The translations under genes and the position numbers were made by a program. From positions 1 to 14,240 of the forward strand of contig CAMYED010000030.1 of the NCBI GenBank assembly GCA_947254595.1: a stretch of 14,240 bases of DNA, read 5' to 3'. The notes under the pieces are model-generated. The model was not told the DNA's origin and ran no database searches. It was given only the letters and a program-made list of their open reading frames with translations. Below, in pieces: positions 11,374 to 14,240 of the stretch (positions are counted from its first letter, which is position 1; each line of letters starts with the position of its first letter). Source of the DNA: an uncultured Gardnerella sp. (GTDB taxonomy: Bacteria > Actinomycetota > Actinomycetes > Actinomycetales > Bifidobacteriaceae).

Positions 11374-13887
11374 ATGCTAAATATGCCCACGAACTCAGCC
11401 AAAACGCACGCTGCACTTTCCTCAATAATCAGCAATAAGCGGCGTGTTTCCGCGCTGAAATCGCTTGGCGTAGTAACCGTTTCGGATGTGCTTACCTATT
11501 ATCCGTTTAGGGTTACGAATCCGCTGAAAATCGCGCGTTTGAATGATGTTCGAATAGGTGAGTCCGTAGCATTTTGTGCGCAAATTCAGTCGATTAACAT
11601 TGTTCCAATGAACGCCCGTCGCGGATTTAGGCTTGAAGTTAATGTTTTTGAAAATCGGCAGTCGGCTGCGCAGCTTATTTATTTTTCGAAAAATCGTCAG
11701 TATATTCAGTGGGTCTCGGCGAAACTTAAAATTGGGGCAACTGTTGTTGTTGGCGGAGTTTCTAGCGAGTTTAATGGGCGATTGCAATTTACGCATCCGC
11801 AGATTTTGACGGTTGGGGATTCGTCGTCTGGTTCGTCTGGTTCGGCTGGTTCTGCTGGTTCGGCTGGTTCTGCTGGTTCTGCTGGTTCTGTTGTAAATTC
11901 TTCTGCCGATTCGGTTGGAAGCGTTGAAGAAGGTTTAGCGCGACTTTGCTCCCCGCAGCCGGTTTATCACGCTAATTCGCGTATTTCTAGCGAGCATATT
12001 CACGAAACTGTGCTTTGCGCGCTGCGTACGCTTGCTGAATCTTCCGCAACTTCCGCTGGTTCCGCAACTTCCGCAACTTCCGCTTGTTCCGCAGTTCCAT
12101 TCCCTTCCGCGCTTTCCGCCCAAATCCCGAATATTCTGCCAGAATCCGTGCGCAAAAAACGCAATCTTCTAACTCGAGCGGAGGCGATTTGCGCTCTGCA
12201 CAATCCGCAGTCAACTGATGAATTTTACAAAGCTCTCGAAACTTTGCGCTACGAGGAAGCTTTCGTTTCACAAGTTGCAGTGCTGCAATCTCGCGAAAAT
12301 TCTAAAAATAATCAAGCTAAATCTTGTAATAATTCGCGTAATAATCCTAATCTTCGCCGCAAATTTACGGAAAGTTTGCCATTTGCGCTTACGAGTGGCC
12401 AGCAGTCGGTAATTGACGAGATTGTTGAAGATATGAGCAGTTCTCGCCCAATGCGACGGCTTTTGCAGGGCGAAGTTGGTTCCGGAAAAACGGTTGTGGC
12501 TGTGAGCGCAATGTTGGAGGCGGTTGGTGCTGGGTATCAGGCGGTTTTGGTTGCTCCAACGCAGGTGCTTGCGTCGCAGCACGCCGAAAATTTGCGCCAA
12601 ATGATGCGTCGTGCGAATCTCGACGTTCCTGTTATTGTTGTTACTGGCGGAATGAAGCTTGCGGAGCGTCGGCGCGCGCTTGCGAGAGTTGCTAGCGGTG
12701 AGCCGGCTCTGATTGTTGCAACTCATGCCGCGTTTTCCGTAACTTTTAAGCCGACTAATTTGGCGCTGGTTATTATTGACGAGCAGCATCGTTTTGGTGT
12801 TGCACAGCGAGATGTTTTGATGCGTAAAATTAGCGAAGATTCGCATACTGAAGATTCGCATACTGAAAATTCGCATACTGAAAATTCTTCAATCACCCCG
12901 CATCTTTTAGTAATGACAGCAACGCCTATTCCGCGCTCTGCCGCAATGACTTGGTTCGGCGATTTGGACGCCTCGTATTTGACGGAGCTTCCGGGCGGAA
13001 GAAAGCCGATTCGTACTTTCGTTGTGCAGGAAAATGATGCGAATACTATGGCGCGCATGTTTTCGCATATTCGCGCGCGAATTGACGCGGGGGAGCGTGC
13101 GTACGTGGTTTGTGCGCATATTGACGACGATTTAGAAAGTGATGCCTATTCTGAAGATTTTGACGATATTTCGCGCTCTCCGCAGTATGCGCGCTCTTCG
13201 CAGTATTCCCAGCAGCAGTATTCCCAGTATCCGCAATCTTCCCAGCTTAACGAAACTGCGAACGCACCTATTCGCAAACTGCACACTGTTACGGGAATTT
13301 TGAAGCGTCTTTCCGCGCTGCCGCAATTTAATGGCATTAAGTTTGCGCAGCTTACCGGCCGTGACGACGACTCTACAAAGCGTGAAACAATGGAGCGTTT
13401 TGCGTGCGGAGAGGTACAAGTTTTGGTTGCCACTACTGTGATTGAGGTTGGGGTGGACGTGCCTCAAGCTAGTTGCATAGTAATTTTTGATGCGGATCGC
13501 TTTGGGCTTGCGCAGTTGCATCAGCTGCGAGGTCGAGTTGGGCGCGGCGGCACTAATTCGTGGGCGTTTTTGGTTGCGCAAATTTCGGAAGACACTGTTG
13601 CTCAGGAGCGTTTAAGAGTAGTTGAAAATTCGCTTGATGGAGCCGTTATTGCTCAAAAAGATTTGGAATTGCGCAATGTCGGAGACGTTTTGGGTGATTC
13701 GCAGTCGGGCGCGCGCTCGAGTTTGAAGCTTTTGCGCGTTGTTCAGGATGCGAAAATTATTGCGCAGGCGCGCGAGGATGCTACGGAAATCTTGAATAAA
13801 GATGTGAAGCTTTCGTCGCTGCCGCATCTTGCCGGCGCCGTGCTCGACTTTACGCGCGGCGGAAGTGCGCAAATCGTAAGTAATTAA
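11374..13887 (+). CDS. recG: ATP-dependent DNA helicase RecG
   Basis: RecG remodels stalled forks and branched DNA. With ATG 11374 the protein has 837 residues. The N-terminal OB-fold wedge spans about 55-150 (ESVAFCAQIQSI through GRLQFTHPQI). The helicase core has LPFALTSGQ, Walker A GEVGSGKT (366-373), DEQHRFG (469-475), TATPIPR, and motif VI QLRGRVGRGG (about 717-726). The C-terminal RecG block reads AQKDLELRNVGDVLG. It is over 100 residues longer than E. coli RecG (693) because of low-complexity inserts: Ser-Gly-Ala repeats after the wedge, Ser-Ala-Thr repeats at about 223-245, DSHTE repeats between motifs II and III, and a Ser-Gln-Tyr stretch in the second core domain. Catalytic motifs are intact. 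The exact start is uncertain among 11356, 11374 and 11383; 11374 fits the TATAAT box. Confidence 0.94.
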   Translation: MLNMPTNSAKTHAALSSIISNKRRVSALKSLGVVTVSDVLTYYPFRVTNPLKIARLNDVRIGESVAFCAQIQSINIVPMNARRGFRLEVNVFENRQSAAQLIYFSKNRQYIQWVSAKLKIGATVVVGGVSSEFNGRLQFTHPQILTVGDSSSGSSGSAGSAGSAGSAGSAGSVVNSSADSVGSVEEGLARLCSPQPVYHANSRISSEHIHETVLCALRTLAESSATSAGSATSATSACSAVPFPSALSAQIPNILPESVRKKRNLLTRAEAICALHNPQSTDEFYKALETLRYEEAFVSQVAVLQSRENSKNNQAKSCNNSRNNPNLRRKFTESLPFALTSGQQSVIDEIVEDMSSSRPMRRLLQGEVGSGKTVVAVSAMLEAVGAGYQAVLVAPTQVLASQHAENLRQMMRRANLDVPVIVVTGGMKLAERRRALARVASGEPALIVATHAAFSVTFKPTNLALVIIDEQHRFGVAQRDVLMRKISEDSHTEDSHTENSHTENSSITPHLLVMTATPIPRSAAMTWFGDLDASYLTELPGGRKPIRTFVVQENDANTMARMFSHIRARIDAGERAYVVCAHIDDDLESDAYSEDFDDISRSPQYARSSQYSQQQYSQYPQSSQLNETANAPIRKLHTVTGILKRLSALPQFNGIKFAQLTGRDDDSTKRETMERFACGEVQVLVATTVIEVGVDVPQASCIVIFDADRFGLAQLHQLRGRVGRGGTNSWAFLVAQISEDTVAQERLRVVENSLDGAVIAQKDLELRNVGDVLGDSQSGARSSLKLLRVVQDAKIIAQAREDATEILNKDVKLSSLPHLAGAVLDFTRGGSAQIVSN
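11824..11886 (+). repeat. In-frame 9-bp microsatellite in recG (TCTGCTGGT x7)
   Basis: Seven 9-bp units (TCG/TCT, TCT/GCT, GGT) encode Ser-Ser/Ala-Gly repeats just after the wedge domain. All variation keeps the reading frame. Confidence 0.9.
12835..12888 (+). repeat. In-frame 15-bp tandem repeat inside the RecG helicase core
   Basis: GAAGATTCGCATACT at 12835-12849 and 12850-12864, GAAAATTCGCATACT at 12865-12879, and a partial GAAAATTCT encode EDSHT/ENSHT repeats between DEQH and TATP, where other RecG proteins have a short loop. Confidence 0.9.
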
Positions 13888-14198
13888 GAGTAGGTAAGTA
13901 GGCAAGTAGGTATCGTGTAACTAAACTGCGTGTAACTAAACTGCGCGTAACTAAATGTCGTAACTAAACTGTGCATAATTAAACTGTGCTCAATAAAATT
14001 GTGCGCAATTAATCCACAAATTGTCGAAATATTACAAAATCTGTGAAAAATATGTTAAGAATGTGTGAAAAAGTCGGCAAAAAGAAACAAAAATAAAGAA
14101 AATTTATAAATTTACGTGCATATTATGAGATTTGTGAATATCCTAGAAAGTGAGCAAAGTAAGGATCATTTGTAATCGCAATAGGGATGAGGCCTACA
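13888..14198. repeat. recG downstream gap with six ~15-bp tandem repeats, then AT-rich sequence
   Basis: GTAGGTAAGTAGG words follow the recG stop. Then GTGTAACTAAACTGC is exactly repeated at 13915-13929 and 13930-13944, followed by decaying copies at 13945-13958, 13959-13972, 13973-13987 and 13988-14002. From about 14010 the sequence becomes strongly AT-rich and probably contains the promoter of the next gene (TATTAT at 14121-14126 is one candidate -10). No gene, tRNA or clear terminator is seen. Confidence 0.6.
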
Positions 14199-14240
14199 AT
14201 GACTGAACGTGAACAACAAATCTTGGCTTGGATTCAACAA
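14199..14240 (+). CDS. 5' end of a gene cut by the window edge (possible winged-HTH N-terminus)
   Basis: ATG 14199 opens a frame that runs to the window end, MTEREQQILAWIQQ, preceded by GATGAGG about 6 bases upstream. The T-x-R-E-x-x-I-L-x-W-I pattern is typical of the first helix of winged helix-turn-helix domains. These occur at the start of MarR-like regulators and of some PfkB sugar or pseudouridine kinases in bifidobacteria. Fourteen residues are too few to choose. Direction is the same as recG. Confidence 0.55.
   Translation, partial: MTEREQQILAWIQQ

Noticed and set aside
14005..14025. DnaA box or replication origin near TTAATCCACA
   Set aside because: Only one near-match to TTATCCACA is present, with no cluster and no dnaA/dnaN nearby; AT-richness alone is not sufficient.

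Overview
The window looks like chromosome of a low-GC member of the Bifidobacteriaceae, most probably Gardnerella. The grounds are the actinobacterial-type rpsF-ssb-rpsR-rplI cluster, a mevalonate isoprenoid pathway (used by bifidobacteria and unusual among Actinobacteria), a zinc-ribbon L28 gene beside recG, and a base composition by eye well below that of typical Bifidobacterium. The genus call is inference; no 16S or marker comparison was possible.

Layout, left to right. Positions 1-572 hold no supported gene: short repeats, two hairpin terminators and a palindromic repeat array (array A). A leftward pair follows: an unrecognised 230-residue protein (2425-1733) and an XRE helix-turn-helix/ImmA-IrrE zinc peptidase (1703-573). 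They share one promoter overlapped by three 19-bp-spaced direct repeats, an arrangement that resembles a toxin-antitoxin or phage-type regulatory module. Array B separates them from the rightward ribosomal/replication operon rpsF, ssb, rpsR, rplI (2884-4861). That operon starts with a hairpin leader resembling the S6:S18 autoregulatory motif and ends at a strong terminator (4971-5028). Array C then fills the convergent gap and runs into the stop codon of leftward mevalonate kinase (6439-5348). Diverging from it are mevalonate diphosphate decarboxylase (6806-7945) and, coupled by an ATGA overlap, one 878-residue protein that fuses phosphomevalonate kinase to type 2 isopentenyl-diphosphate isomerase (7942-10578). 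Together these three genes carry the steps from mevalonate to IPP and DMAPP; HMG-CoA synthase and reductase are not in the window. rpmB (10737-10931) and its terminator follow, then array D, then recG (11374-13887), possibly leaderless. A repeat-rich gap leads to the 5' end of a gene cut by the window edge.

The most unusual signal is the set of four intergenic arrays (A-D). They contain 17 copies of a 36-bp imperfect palindrome separated by about 16 bp, with a repeat period of 52 bp in nearly every case, which is very close to five turns of B-DNA. Three arrays end on the right in a shared 35-36-bp cap. The linkers are shared within and between arrays, so this is not a CRISPR. A second theme is simple-sequence expansion. 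In-frame microsatellites insert low-complexity loops into RecG and both GHMP kinases, and short direct repeats follow several stop codons.
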